Shown here in pieces: positions 1 through 7,891 of a stretch of DNA of 64,000 nt (positions within the stretch are counted from its first letter, which is position 1; each line of letters starts with the position of its first letter). The notes beneath the pieces are model-generated. The model made no database searches and was not told the DNA's origin. It worked only from the letters and a program-made list of their open reading frames with translations. The DNA is from Mesorhizobium liriopis (lineage in GTDB: Bacteria > Pseudomonadota > Alphaproteobacteria > Rhizobiales > Rhizobiaceae), in NCBI RefSeq assembly GCF_024053505.1, contig NZ_JAMXQS010000006.1, positions 186,001 to 250,000 of the forward strand, given 5' to 3'. A program made the position numbers and the translations under genes.

Positions 1-987
1 AGAACCGTCCGGAATTTTCAGGACCAACGGAAAGCCAAGCGTATCGGCGGCTTGCTCGAACTCCTGCGGGCCCGCGATCATCATCGTTGCGGGAACAGGC
101 ACCTTGTTGGCGCTCATCAGTTCGTTGAGATAGACCTTATTGGTGCAGCGGATCATCGACAGCGAGTCATCGATGACCGGCATGCCCTCCTGCTCCGCGC
201 GACGCGCAAAGCGGTAGGTATGATTGGAGATCGCCGTCGTCTCGCGGATGAACAGCGCATCGTAATTGGCGAGTTTGGCCAAATCCTTCCGCGTGATCGG
301 CTCGACCTCCACTCCCATCTTCTCCGCGATGCGCGCCCAGTAGCGCAGCGACGCGACCGTAGAGGGCGGCATGTCCTCCTGCGGATTGACGAGCGTGGCG
401 AACGTAAAGCGCGCGGGGGTTCGCGTCTTCCCATCGCGCCACTCGCGGCTCGTGTAGGCGTCGAGGCATGCGAGAAACCGCGTACGCTCCTCACCATCGA
501 TGCGGCCGAGCGGCTTGAAGGCGATCTTGCGGATCGACGCCCATCCGTCAGCGTCCTTGATCGAAACCTCCAGCGCCGGCGCGCGGAACCAGTCGAAGAG
601 CAGCTTGGCGAAGCGTTCCCAGGGTTTGGATGGCGCGATACCGAAAAAGATCACGATCCTGGCCGGAAAGTCTCCGCCAAGTTCCTTTCGGCATTTGTTG
701 AGCGAAACTTCGAGTTCCGGCAGCGCGGTCTCGTAGAGCTTGCGCTCGGAGAGATCGATCATCGTCTCGACGGTCGGGATCACCTTGTGTCCGCGTGAGC
801 TGGCAAGCAGCGACGCGTAGTAGCCGCGACTTTGATAGCCCGTGCTGCCAGCGAGATTGATGACCTTTGGCCGCTGTCCGTTGAACAGCGTTGGATGGAC
901 GAGATAATCTTTCGCCGTGATGATCTTGTGCGGCGTGGCGACCTGATCGAGGTCCCCCGGACGGCTGGTGACGATCACCCAGCTCAT
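1..987 (-). CDS. RLAN-domain RimK-type ATP-grasp ligase (C-terminal part outside window)
   Basis: An open frame runs from the ATG at 987 to the left edge (329 codons visible, no stop). It starts MSWVIVTSRPGDLDQ, followed by a region of the RimK-like ATP-grasp N-terminal (RLAN) type, including VINLAGSTGYQSRGYYASLLASS. From about residue 230 there is an ATP-grasp pre-domain and the start of the nucleotide-binding part (IDDSLSMIRCTNKVYLNEL, then FPLVLKIPDGS at the edge). Enzymes of this class join an amino acid to a peptide or protein carboxylate through an acyl phosphate; the substrate of this subfamily is unknown to me. Its start overlaps the upstream acetyltransferase stop by 4 bp (ATGA), so the two are translationally coupled. 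The catalytic C-terminal half cannot be inspected here. Confidence 0.85.
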   Translation of the reverse strand, partial: MSWVIVTSRPGDLDQVATPHKIITAKDYLVHPTLFNGQRPKVINLAGSTGYQSRGYYASLLASSRGHKVIPTVETMIDLSERKLYETALPELEVSLNKCRKELGGDFPARIVIFFGIAPSKPWERFAKLLFDWFRAPALEVSIKDADGWASIRKIAFKPLGRIDGEERTRFLACLDAYTSREWRDGKTRTPARFTFATLVNPQEDMPPSTVASLRYWARIAEKMGVEVEPITRKDLAKLANYDALFIRETTAISNHTYRFARRAEQEGMPVIDDSLSMIRCTNKVYLNELMSANKVPVPATMMIAGPQEFEQAADTLGFPLVLKIPDGS

Positions 988-1493
988 CGGAGAACCGCCT
1001 GTCCCAACGACTTGATGAAGTGCAAGGCAGTCGCGCCGTCAGAATAGTAGTTCTTCGTTTCGCCCAACAATTCGTAGCCGTCGCGCCGGTACAGGCTTAC
1101 CGCAGGTTCATTGTCCGCGCGAACCTCGAGGCTGACGGCCTCGCATCCCCGCTCCCTCGCCGCACGCTCCATCTCAGCAAGCAATGCTCTCCCAACGCCT
1201 TTACCCCGGGCGGCTTGCGCGACAGCCAGTGAATAGAGTCTGCAGCGCCTGGAGTAAGACCGGAACAGCACGACTGCGCATCCGGCGATCAGGGTGCCCT
1301 CAACGGCGACGAGCACTGCCGCGCTGGGTGCTCCGACAAGGCGCGCGAATGATCGGCGGGAGATACGATCCTGGCTGAAGGCTTCGTTCTCCAAGGCGAC
1401 GATCGCGTTCAGATCCGATAAGGTCGCATGACGAATGTTCAGCGAGCCCCCATCGTACCTCACTACTGGCACTGCCTCAGTCTGCGTGCTCAT
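984..1493 (-). CDS. GNAT family N-acetyltransferase (RimI-like)
   Basis: About 169 residues from ATG 1493 (MSTQTEAVPVVRYDGG). A TTG 33 bases upstream would add 11 residues, but the ATG is preferred. The GNAT fold is clear: substrate-side N-terminus (NIRHATLSDLNAIVALENEAF), the acetyl-CoA pyrophosphate loop AQAARGKGVGRALL (Q/R-x-x-G-x-G/A form) and the C-terminal DNEPAVSLYRRDGYELLG typical of RimI-like enzymes. It acetylates a primary amine using acetyl-CoA; the substrate is unknown. The 4-bp overlap with the downstream RLAN/RimK-type ligase suggests both act on the same small molecule or peptide, which is inference from position only. Confidence 0.88.
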   Translation of the reverse strand: MSTQTEAVPVVRYDGGSLNIRHATLSDLNAIVALENEAFSQDRISRRSFARLVGAPSAAVLVAVEGTLIAGCAVVLFRSYSRRCRLYSLAVAQAARGKGVGRALLAEMERAARERGCEAVSLEVRADNEPAVSLYRRDGYELLGETKNYYSDGATALHFIKSLGQAVLR

Positions 1494-1678
1494 GAAAGCC
1501 CCGATCCCACCCTCAGGCACACGCAAGGTGCCGCGCGCAAACGCCCGTGCAATACGGCTACAGTGTGACGCGTTCGCCTGATCGGCGCATCAGAGTTTCT
1601 GACGCATTCATCCGGCGAATTGAATTAACTTGCGCGCCCCGTCGCGCTAGAAATCCTGATCCTTCCGGAGTTCATCCC

Positions 1679-2914
1679 ATGACCGTCGCAAATCCTCCGC
1701 GTCAGTCCAGCGCGTCGCTTCCCTGGCTGGTGATCGGCTGCGGCTGCCTCGTCGCGGCGCTGACCTTCGGACCGCGCTCCGCAATGGGCTTTTTCCAGCT
1801 GCCCATGATCACCGACAGGGGCTGGGACCGCGCGACGTTCGGCCTCGCCATGGCGATCCAGAACCTCTTCTGGGGCCTCGGCCAACCGCTCTTCGGCGCA
1901 ATGGCCGACAAGTTCGGAACATGGCGCGTGCTCACGCTTGGCGGGGTGCTCTATGCAGTGGGCCTGCTGATGATGGCGCATGCCAACAATGTCGCGATGC
2001 TGCATATCGGCGGCGGCGTGCTGATCGGCCTCGGGATCGCGGCCGGTTCCTTCAGCATCGTCCTCGCGGCCTTTGCGCGGAAGGTTTCGCCGGAGCGACG
2101 CAGTCTTGTTTTCGGCCTCGGCACGGCGGCCGGTTCGGCGGGCATGTTCCTGTTCGCGCCCATCAGTCAAGCGATGATCGGCACCTATGGCTGGTCCGAT
2201 ACGCTGAGCATCTTCTCGATACTCCTGCTGATCGTACCGCTTCTCGCCATCCCGCTTGCCGGCAACTCGTCTACCGGACAATCGGCGCAGGCAGAGATGC
2301 AGCAGACGGCAGCACAGGCGTTGCGCGAGGCCGCCGGGCACCGCTCCTACCTGCTGCTCGTGTCCGGCTTCTTCGTGTGCGGCTTTCAGGTCGCCTTCAT
2401 CACCGCGCACTTTCCGGCCTATATCGGCGACCTCGGAATCGCGCCGCGTTATGCGGTGATCGCGCTCGCCCTGATCGGTTTCTTCAACATCATCGGCTCA
2501 CTCGCAGCCGGCTTCATCGGCCAGCGCCAGCCCAAGCCCTATGTTCTGGCCTTCATCTATTTCGGCCGCTCGGTCGTGGTGACACTGTTTCTGCTCCTGC
2601 CGCAAACGCCGACGAGCGTGATCGTTTTCTCAGTTGTCATGGGTCTGCTATGGCTTTCAACCGTGCCGCCGACCAACGGCCTGGTCGCGACCATGTTCGG
2701 CACTCGTCACCTCGGCATGCTCGGCGGCATGGTGTTTCTGTCGCACCAGATCGGATCGTTCCTGGGCGTTTGGCTCGGCGGGGAGCTGTATGACCTGATG
2801 GGTTCATACGATCCCGTCTGGTGGCTGGGCGTAGCACTGGGACTGTTGGCGGCGCTCGTTCATCTTCCCATCCAGGAGCGACCCGTCGTCCGCGCCCAGC
2901 CTGCGGCAGCCTGA
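1679..2914 (+). CDS. MFS transporter
   Basis: 411 residues from ATG 1679 (MTVANPPRQSSASLPWLV), with a CCGGAG ribosome-binding site about 10 bases upstream; an open frame from 1547 exists but has no comparable signal. About 12 hydrophobic segments are visible. The typical MFS loop 2-3 motif is present in the form GAMADKFGTWRVL (G-x-x-x-D-x-x-G-x-R), with a central cytoplasmic loop around residues 195-220 (STGQSAQAEMQQTAAQ). The overall shape resembles the oxalate/formate antiporter or monocarboxylate branch, but the substrate cannot be deduced. It lies on the same strand as the DUF1624 gene, about 40 bases away, so co-transcription is possible. Confidence 0.88.
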   Translation: MTVANPPRQSSASLPWLVIGCGCLVAALTFGPRSAMGFFQLPMITDRGWDRATFGLAMAIQNLFWGLGQPLFGAMADKFGTWRVLTLGGVLYAVGLLMMAHANNVAMLHIGGGVLIGLGIAAGSFSIVLAAFARKVSPERRSLVFGLGTAAGSAGMFLFAPISQAMIGTYGWSDTLSIFSILLLIVPLLAIPLAGNSSTGQSAQAEMQQTAAQALREAAGHRSYLLLVSGFFVCGFQVAFITAHFPAYIGDLGIAPRYAVIALALIGFFNIIGSLAAGFIGQRQPKPYVLAFIYFGRSVVVTLFLLLPQTPTSVIVFSVVMGLLWLSTVPPTNGLVATMFGTRHLGMLGGMVFLSHQIGSFLGVWLGGELYDLMGSYDPVWWLGVALGLLAALVHLPIQERPVVRAQPAAA

Positions 2915-2956
2915 CCCCATGGACTTGGCGCGGGAGCTTTGCCAAAGCTCTCGCCC

Positions 2957-3958
2957 ATGACCGCTCAGCCATTGCCTTCGCGACACAAGCCGCCTCGCCT
3001 GCCATGGATCGACGCGGCGCGCGGTGGCGCGCTGCTTGCGATGGCGGTCTATCATTTCAGCTGGGATCTCGAGTTCTTCGGCTACCTGCCAGCGGGCATC
3101 ACGGCGCAGGGGCCGCTGAAAATTTTCGCACGCTGCATCGCCACGAGCTTTCTGTTTCTCGTCGGCGTCAGCCTCGTTCTGGCGCATGGCAATGGCATTC
3201 GCTGGAAGGGATTCTGGAAACGGTTCGCCATGGTCGCCGGTGCGGCCGCGCTGATCACTGTTGCGACGTTCTTCGCCGTCCGCGACGAGTTCATCTTCTT
3301 CGGCATCCTGCACCAGATCGCGTTCGCCAGCGTGGCAGGCCTGCTGTTCCTCCGCCTGCCAGCGCTTGTTACGGCGGGGCTTGGCGCCGCGATCATCGCA
3401 CTGCCGTTCGGTTTCCAGAGTTCCTTGCTTGATCCGCCGTGGTTCTGGTGGCTGGGCCTTTCAGAAGTACGTCCGCGCTCGAACGATTATGTGCCGCTGT
3501 TCCCGTGGTTCGGCGTCGTGTTACTCGGCATCGCGGCGGCAAATTGGGCCTGGGAGGCCGGGCTCTTCAATCGGCTCGCCGGGCGAGGCGTGGGCAGGTT
3601 GAAACCGCTCGCCTTTCTCGGCCGCCACAGTCTCCTGTTCTATCTGCTGCACCAGCCAGTCTTGATCGGCCTCGTATGGTGTGCGGCACAGGTTCTACCG
3701 CCGCAGGTGGAGACCGAATCCGTGCGGTTCCTCCGCTCCTGCCAGACCAGTTGCGAAGAGATTCGGGACACCGAATTCTGCACTCGCTACTGCGCGTGCA
3801 TGGAAGAGCAGGTCGAGCAGGCGCAAATGATGAACGATGTCTTCAGGCGCGGCGGCGAGAGCGACGTGCAAACGCGCGTGCAAAACCTCGCCCGCATGTG
3901 CACCGCGCGGGTCGACCTCGCCGAGCCGGCTCCCCAGCCCTTCCCCGAAAACGACTAG
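2957..3958 (+). CDS. DUF1624 (heparan-alpha-glucosaminide acetyltransferase-like) membrane protein with cysteine-rich tail
   Basis: 333 residues if started at ATG 2957 (MTAQPLPSRHKPPRLPWID); a TTG at 2939 is an alternative. The N-terminus has the DUF1624/YeiB-like signature RLPWIDAARGGALLAMAVYHFSWDL followed by about seven transmembrane helices; GRHSLLFYLLHQPVLIGL is the conserved last part. Relatives transfer acyl groups across the membrane; the substrate here is unknown. An 84-residue tail after the last helix has cysteines at about 262, 266, 275, 279, 281 and 315, in a C-x3-C...C-x3-C-x-C pattern. The gene converges on the MerR gene with a 4-bp overlap of the ends and no terminator between. 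Confidence 0.82.
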   Translation: MTAQPLPSRHKPPRLPWIDAARGGALLAMAVYHFSWDLEFFGYLPAGITAQGPLKIFARCIATSFLFLVGVSLVLAHGNGIRWKGFWKRFAMVAGAAALITVATFFAVRDEFIFFGILHQIAFASVAGLLFLRLPALVTAGLGAAIIALPFGFQSSLLDPPWFWWLGLSEVRPRSNDYVPLFPWFGVVLLGIAAANWAWEAGLFNRLAGRGVGRLKPLAFLGRHSLLFYLLHQPVLIGLVWCAAQVLPPQVETESVRFLRSCQTSCEEIRDTEFCTRYCACMEEQVEQAQMMNDVFRRGGESDVQTRVQNLARMCTARVDLAEPAPQPFPEND

Positions 3959-4371
3959 GTCGAGACGCCGAGTTCCGCCAAGCGTTCGAGGCAGTTGTCC
4001 TCCGCCAGGTCGAGTTCGCCCAAAGCGTCCTCCAGATCACGACGCTTCTGGCGCAGCGCCTCGCGCTTTTCATCGATACGGCGGATCATCAGCTTGAGTT
4101 GCCCGACCTCGCCAGGCGGTTCGCGATACATCTGAATGATCTCGCGGATCTCCGCGATCGAGAAGCCGAGGCGCTTGCCGCGCAGGATCTGGCGAAGCAA
4201 TTGGCGATCGGCAGGGCGGTAGAGCCGCGTGCGTCCGCGCCGCACGGGATGGATCAGCCCTTCGTCTTCATAAAAGCGCAACGTGCGCGTCGAGACGTCG
4301 AACTCCCGGGTCAGTTCGGTGATCGAGTAGAATTCGCGAACGGCCAAGCCACTTCTCCTGCGCTCAGCCAT
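3955..4371 (-). CDS. MerR family regulator, LiuR-like
   Basis: 138 residues from ATG 4371 (MAERRRSGLAVREFYSITEL); the frame is open further upstream, but the DNA-binding domain begins right after this start. The helix-turn-helix and wing are YSITELTREFDVSTRTLRF and YEDEGLIHPVRRGRTRLYR, followed by GKRLGFSIAEIREIIQMY and a C-terminal coiled coil. This matches the LiuR type of MerR protein, which controls branched-chain amino acid and acyl-CoA degradation genes in proteobacteria. No liu genes are in the window, so the regulon is elsewhere or the role differs. An imperfect inverted repeat at 4386-4400 lies 15 bases before the start and may be its own operator. mgtE lies immediately upstream on the same strand. 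Confidence 0.85.
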   Translation of the reverse strand: MAERRRSGLAVREFYSITELTREFDVSTRTLRFYEDEGLIHPVRRGRTRLYRPADRQLLRQILRGKRLGFSIAEIREIIQMYREPPGEVGQLKLMIRRIDEKREALRQKRRDLEDALGELDLAEDNCLERLAELGVST

Positions 4372-4385
4372 GAACTCTGCCTGAG

Positions 4386-4400
4386 TTACGTAAAAGTCAA
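4386..4400 (-). promoter_or_regulatory. Possible LiuR-type operator upstream of the MerR gene
   Basis: On the minus strand the bases read TTGACTTTTACGTAA. The right arm complement (TTACG) resembles the left arm (TTGAC), giving an imperfect inverted repeat that ends 15 bases before the MerR start codon. MerR/LiuR sites are short inverted repeats containing ACGT-like cores, so autoregulation is plausible. The assignment is inference. Confidence 0.35.
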
Positions 4401-4411
4401 TTGCGTGGCCC

Positions 4412-5830
4412 TCACCCGCCGAGCCCGAACCACCATGTGGCGAGGCCAAGAAACGAGAAAAAGCCCACCACATCGGTGACGGTCGTCACGAAGACGGCGG
4501 ACGCGATGGCAGGGTCGGCGCCGAAGCGATCGAGCAGAAGCGGAATGAGGATGCCTCCCGCAGCGGCTGCGAACATGTTGATGATCATTGCGGCCGCTAT
4601 GACCCCGCCCAGACTTGGGTTCGAGAAAAAGATCGCTGCCGTCGTACCGACGAGAATCGCGAAGGTTATTCCATTGATGGCGCCGACAAGCAGTTCGCGC
4701 CGGATCACGCGCCAGGCATTGTAGATGTCGAGATCGCGCGTCGCGAGCGCCCGCACGGTGACCGTCATGGTCTGGGTCGCAGCGTTGCCGCCCATGGAAG
4801 CGACGATGGGCATAAGGATCGCGAGAGCCACCATCTGCTCGATTGTCGCGTCGAACAATCCGATCACGCTGGCGGACAGGAACGCTGTGAGCAGGTTCAC
4901 CCCAAGCCACGGCACGCGACCGCGGCTGGTCGTGAGAACCGTGTCTGATAGTTCCTCGTCGCCAACGCCGCCCATGTGCAAAAGGTCTTCCTCGGCCTCC
5001 TGCTGGATTACGTCCACGACATCGTCGATGGTCAGCACACCGACAAGACGGTCGTTCTCGTCCACCACGGCGGCGGACAGCAGATCGTACTGCTCGAACT
5101 CCTGCGCAGCCTCTTCCTGATCCATCGTGGCGGGGATGGCGTGACGCGTTTCGTGCATCACGTCCTCCACTTTGATCGAGCGCTGGGAGCGCAAGATCTT
5201 ATCGAGGTCCACTGCGCCCTTGAGCTTGAAGCTCGGGTCGATCACGAAAATCTGGCTGAAACGCTCGGGCAGATTGCGATCGTCGCGCATGTAGTCGATC
5301 GTCTGGCCAACCGTCCAGAAGGGTGGCACGGCGACGAATTCGGTCTGCATGCGGCGCCCGGCACTCTCCTCCGGGTAATCGAGCGAGCGGCGCAGACGGA
5401 TGCGTTCGGTAAAGGGAAGCTGGGCCAGGATTTCTTCCTGATCCGCCTCGTCCAGATCCTCCAGAATGTAGACCGCATCGTCCGAATCGAGTTCCTGGAC
5501 AGCCTGCGCGATGGTCTCGTTGGGCAGGTTCTCCACGATCTCATGGCGAACCGCGTCATCCACTTCGGTGAGCGCGGTGAAGTCGAAATCGCTGCCGAGG
5601 AGCTCCACGAGCTGCTGGCGCTGCTCGGGCATCAAGGCTTCGAGGAGATCACCGATCTCGGACTGGTGGAGCTCGGGAACCTCGCCGCGAAGCGTTACCG
5701 TGTCGCGGTCGGCAATCGCCGCGCCGATATGCGAAACGTAGCCGGCGCGGATCGCGCCGTCTTCGTCATAGATATCTGCATGGGGGCGGGACGCGGCAGC
5801 CGCTTCGCGAGCGTCGTGAAGGCTCTCCAT
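4412..5830 (-). CDS. mgtE: Magnesium transporter MgtE
   Basis: 472 residues from ATG 5830, the normal MgtE length. The order is an N-terminal superhelical MgtE_N domain (about residues 45-150, with IYILEDLDEADQEEI-like repeats), two CBS domains (about 155-280; ending VGVLTIDDVVDVIQQEAEEDL) and a five-helix membrane domain (about 300-472). The membrane domain carries the conserved pore segment MPIVASMGGNAATQTMTV. MgtE is a Mg2+-gated Mg2+ channel in the inner membrane; the cytosolic domains sense Mg2+. No Mg2+-sensing leader RNA was recognised in the roughly 130 bases upstream. The acidic residues of the N domain and the GGNAATQ motif are intact, so it should be functional. Confidence 0.95.
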   Translation of the reverse strand: MESLHDAREAAAASRPHADIYDEDGAIRAGYVSHIGAAIADRDTVTLRGEVPELHQSEIGDLLEALMPEQRQQLVELLGSDFDFTALTEVDDAVRHEIVENLPNETIAQAVQELDSDDAVYILEDLDEADQEEILAQLPFTERIRLRRSLDYPEESAGRRMQTEFVAVPPFWTVGQTIDYMRDDRNLPERFSQIFVIDPSFKLKGAVDLDKILRSQRSIKVEDVMHETRHAIPATMDQEEAAQEFEQYDLLSAAVVDENDRLVGVLTIDDVVDVIQQEAEEDLLHMGGVGDEELSDTVLTTSRGRVPWLGVNLLTAFLSASVIGLFDATIEQMVALAILMPIVASMGGNAATQTMTVTVRALATRDLDIYNAWRVIRRELLVGAINGITFAILVGTTAAIFFSNPSLGGVIAAAMIINMFAAAAGGILIPLLLDRFGADPAIASAVFVTTVTDVVGFFSFLGLATWWFGLGG

Positions 5831-5959
5831 GGGCGTTTCCCCGCTAGACCATGGTGCGGGATACTCGTTCCAGCATCGCTCAGAAGCGAGAAAGGAACAG
5901 CGTCACACGCTGAATTTGAAGAGAGCTGCCGATGATCCGAAGCGGGGAACTTCGGGCGA

Positions 5960-6044
5960 TGGTGCGGTCGAGAAGACTCGAACTTCCACGGGTTGCCCCA
6001 CAGCGACCTCAACGCTGCGCGTCTACCAATTCCGCCACGACCGC
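5960..6044 (-). tRNA. tRNA-Leu (anticodon GAG)
   Basis: 85 bases with CCA encoded. The acceptor stem GCGGTCG pairs with CGACCGC, followed by A and CCA. The anticodon arm is CAGCG-TTGAGGT-CGCTG, giving GAG (CUC/CUU codons). A long class II variable arm and a T-arm GTTCGAGTC are present. A hairpin (5937-5955, CCGAAG/CTTCGG) lies just downstream, without a clear T-run. Confidence 0.96.
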
Positions 6045-6079
6045 TCGCCACGAAAACCCGGTCGGAACCGGCACGCGGC

Positions 6080-6108
6080 ATCTAGCAAAGGGTTTAGCCA
6101 GACACAAG
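6080..6108 (-). promoter_or_regulatory. Promoter of tRNA-Leu
   Basis: On the minus strand: CTTGTG, 17 bases, CTAGAT. This fits the rhizobial housekeeping form CTTGAC-N17-CTATAT, 36 bases before the mature tRNA 5' end. Confidence 0.5.
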
Positions 6109-6210
6109 GCATCCGGTGAACTTTTCTCAGTCTTTGTACGGTGACGCAGCGGCTTCAAGGCGGCTATGCGAGGCTGGCGTCGGGACACCGGAAAGGCCAT
6201 ATCTCGCAGC

Positions 6211-6948
6211 ATGACATCCACGCCCCTGCCACGCGAAGCTCTTCCGCACAAATTTCTGCCGGTTCAGCCCGCTGCGCCTGTTTCCTGGCGCCTCGGATCA
6301 GGGTTGACACCCTATGAGGACGCGGTGGTGGAAATGGAGCGGCTGGCGGCCGATATTCATACAGGCAGGGCGCCCGAAACCGTCTGGCTGGTCGAGCATC
6401 CTCCGCTCTACACAGCCGGCACCAGCGCCGATGCAGCAGACCTTCTGACGCCGGACCGTTTCCCTGTGCATCAGACGGGGCGCGGTGGCGAATATACCTA
6501 TCACGGGCCGGGCCAGCGCGTGGCCTATGTGATGCTCGACTTGAAGCGCCGCCGACAGGATGTGCGGGCTTTCGTCTCTGCCTTGGAAGAGTGGATCATC
6601 CAGACGCTTGCGCGATTCAATGTGAAAGGCGAGCGCCGCGAGGATCGTGTTGGTGTCTGGGTCGTTCGACCTGACCGACCTTCTCAGCCCGACGGGTCGC
6701 CCGCCGAAGACAAGATCGCCGCCATCGGCATCCGACTGCGCCGATGGGTGAGCTTCCACGGCATCGCGATCAACCTCGAACCCGATCTCAGCCATTTCGG
6801 CGGGATCGTGCCGTGCGGAGTTTCTCAGCATGGTGTCACGAGCCTCGTCGACCTCGGCCAACCCATCACGATGACCGATCTCGACTTCGCGCTCCGTGCC
6901 GCCTTCGAAGACATATTCGGTCCGACTGCCGCAGCCAGAAGCGCATAA
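6211..6948 (+). CDS. lipB: Lipoyl(octanoyl) transferase
   Basis: 245 residues from ATG 6211 ([15 protein letters not shown]), which fits homologous N-termini; an in-frame ATG at 6166 with a good AAGG signal would add 15 residues. LipB moves octanoate from acyl carrier protein to lipoyl domains of 2-oxoacid dehydrogenases and the glycine cleavage H protein in the cytosol. Family motifs are intact: [31 protein letters not shown], and the catalytic pair Lys (about 168, in [10 protein letters not shown]) and Cys (about 202, in [16 protein letters not shown]). It is followed by a terminator hairpin shared with the convergent microprotein gene. Confidence 0.95.
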   Translation: MTSTPLPREALPHKFLPVQPAAPVSWRLGSGLTPYEDAVVEMERLAADIHTGRAPETVWLVEHPPLYTAGTSADAADLLTPDRFPVHQTGRGGEYTYHGPGQRVAYVMLDLKRRRQDVRAFVSALEEWIIQTLARFNVKGERREDRVGVWVVRPDRPSQPDGSPAEDKIAAIGIRLRRWVSFHGIAINLEPDLSHFGGIVPCGVSQHGVTSLVDLGQPITMTDLDFALRAAFEDIFGPTAAARSA

Positions 6949-6969
6949 AAAAGGCCGGAAAATCCGGCC
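6946..6969 (-). terminator. Intrinsic terminator of the 28-residue microprotein gene
   Basis: Perfect stem GGCCGGA (6953-6959) / TCCGGCC (6963-6969) with a 3-base loop. On the minus strand it is followed by a run of six or more T residues, so it terminates leftward transcription from the microprotein gene. Only a weak T-run follows on the plus strand for lipB. Confidence 0.8.
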
Positions 6970-6982
6970 TCGAAAAGTTTCG

Positions 6983-7069
6983 TTAGAGGGCACCGATCCA
7001 CATGGCGGCAGCTACCAGAAAGGTCCCCATGCAGGCCATGGAAAGCACGTCCTGAACCAGATCACTCAT
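6983..7069 (-). CDS. 28-residue membrane microprotein, SOS-controlled (SidA-like candidate)
   Basis: ATG 7069 to TAA 6983, 28 codons: MSDLVQDVLSMACMGTF, then a hydrophobic LVAAAMWIGAL end. The first 9 residues are polar/acidic and residues 9-28 form one membrane helix. A GGAG ribosome-binding site sits 7 bases before the ATG. The gene has its own promoter (7097-7126) whose spacer holds an exact GTTC-N7-GTTC LexA box, and its own terminator (6946-6969), so it is a complete monocistronic unit. In Caulobacter the LexA-controlled 29-residue inner-membrane peptide SidA blocks division through FtsW/FtsN. The similarity in size, topology and control suggests a DNA-damage division inhibitor. I cannot show sequence homology to SidA. 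Confidence 0.75.
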   Translation of the reverse strand: MSDLVQDVLSMACMGTFLVAAAMWIGAL

Positions 7070-7096
7070 CGCCCTGCTCCGTTTCTGTTGTGTTTT

Positions 7097-7126
7097 ATTA
7101 TTGTTCTATCTTTGTTCTCTTTGCAA
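7097..7126 (-). promoter_or_regulatory. Promoter of the 28-residue microprotein gene
   Basis: On the minus strand: TTGCAA (7121-7126), 18 bases, AATAAT (7097-7102), ending 27 bases before the start codon. The LexA box 7103-7117 lies entirely in the spacer, so a bound repressor would block RNA polymerase. Confidence 0.6.
7103..7117 (+). promoter_or_regulatory. LexA (SOS) box, GTTC-N7-GTTC
   Basis: GTTC (7103-7106), seven bases, GTTC (7114-7117). The exact direct repeat GTTC-N7-GTTC is the established LexA operator of alphaproteobacteria such as Rhizobium and Rhodobacter. Its position between the -35 and -10 elements of the microprotein promoter supports function. Confidence 0.78.
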
Positions 7127-7192
7127 GCGAAAAAGATGAGCGATTCGCAAGCACGTTGCGAATGCTCAATCTTTACGAAAAGCTGAAGAAAA

Positions 7193-7891
7193 TCAGGCTG
7201 GAACGATATGGCCCTGGTCAAGCGTGACCTTGCGGTCCATGCGTGCAGCCAGTTCGTGATTGTGTGTGGCGATCAGCGCGGCCAGGCCAGACTGTTTCAC
7301 CAAGGCTGCGAGCGCATCGAATACGTAGCCGGCCGTCTGCGGATCGAGATTGCCGGTCGGCTCATCGGCGAGCAACAAGCGGGGGGCGTTGGCAACGGCA
7401 CGCGCGATTGCCACCCGCTGCTGCTCGCCGCCGGACAGCTCGGCGGGACGATGGCCTGCGCGCTTGCCGATATGCATGTAGTCGAGCAGCTGCCTGGCTC
7501 GGTTCGCCGCTTCCTTCTTCGCAAGCCCCTGCACCAGTTGCGGCAGCATGATGTTTTCGAGCGCGGAGAACTCGGGCAAAAGGTGGTGGAACTGGTAGAC
7601 AAAGCCGATCTCGTTGCGGCGGATCGAAGTGCGCTCGTCGTCCGGAAGGTTGCCACAAACGCGGCCGTTCAGCGTCACCTCGCCCGCATCGGGCTTCTCC
7701 AGAAGCCCTGCCGTATGCAGAAGCGTCGATTTACCCGCACCGGAGGGCGCCACCAGCGCGACCATCTCGCCGCGGTTAATGGTGAAATCGGCCCCGTTCA
7801 GGATCGTCAGCTTGCGCTCGCCTTGGACATAGTGCCGCTCAACCTTGTTGAGCACCAGCACGGGCCGCGCCGGCGCGGGAGGCTTGCTCAT
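7193..7891 (-). CDS. lolD: Lipoprotein-releasing ABC transporter ATPase LolD
   Basis: 232 residues from ATG 7891 ([15 protein letters not shown]), which overlaps the last base of the lolC stop (TGATG). It is an ABC ATPase of the MacB/LolD type: Walker [11 protein letters not shown]-loop [17 protein letters not shown], signature [14 protein letters not shown], Walker [13 protein letters not shown], and H-switch THNHELA. With the permease it extracts outer-membrane lipoproteins from the inner membrane and hands them to LolA. It is the third gene of proS-lolC-lolD, all overlapping. The S-G-A-G-K-S Walker A has Ala-Pro before it in place of the more common Gly-x; this is within family variation. 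Confidence 0.94.
   Translation of the reverse strand: MSKPPAPARPVLVLNKVERHYVQGERKLTILNGADFTINRGEMVALVAPSGAGKSTLLHTAGLLEKPDAGEVTLNGRVCGNLPDDERTSIRRNEIGFVYQFHHLLPEFSALENIMLPQLVQGLAKKEAANRARQLLDYMHIGKRAGHRPAELSGGEQQRVAIARAVANAPRLLLADEPTGNLDPQTAGYVFDALAALVKQSGLAALIATHNHELAARMDRKVTLDQGHIVPA

Noticed and set aside
52-798. Open frame of 248 codons on the plus strand at the left edge
   Set aside because: It lies opposite the RLAN/RimK-type ligase, whose frame continues to the edge with clear family similarity.
5937-5955. Hairpin downstream of tRNA-Leu as an intrinsic terminator
   Set aside because: The six-pair stem has a seven-base loop and no T-run, so it is mentioned only as a weak structure.
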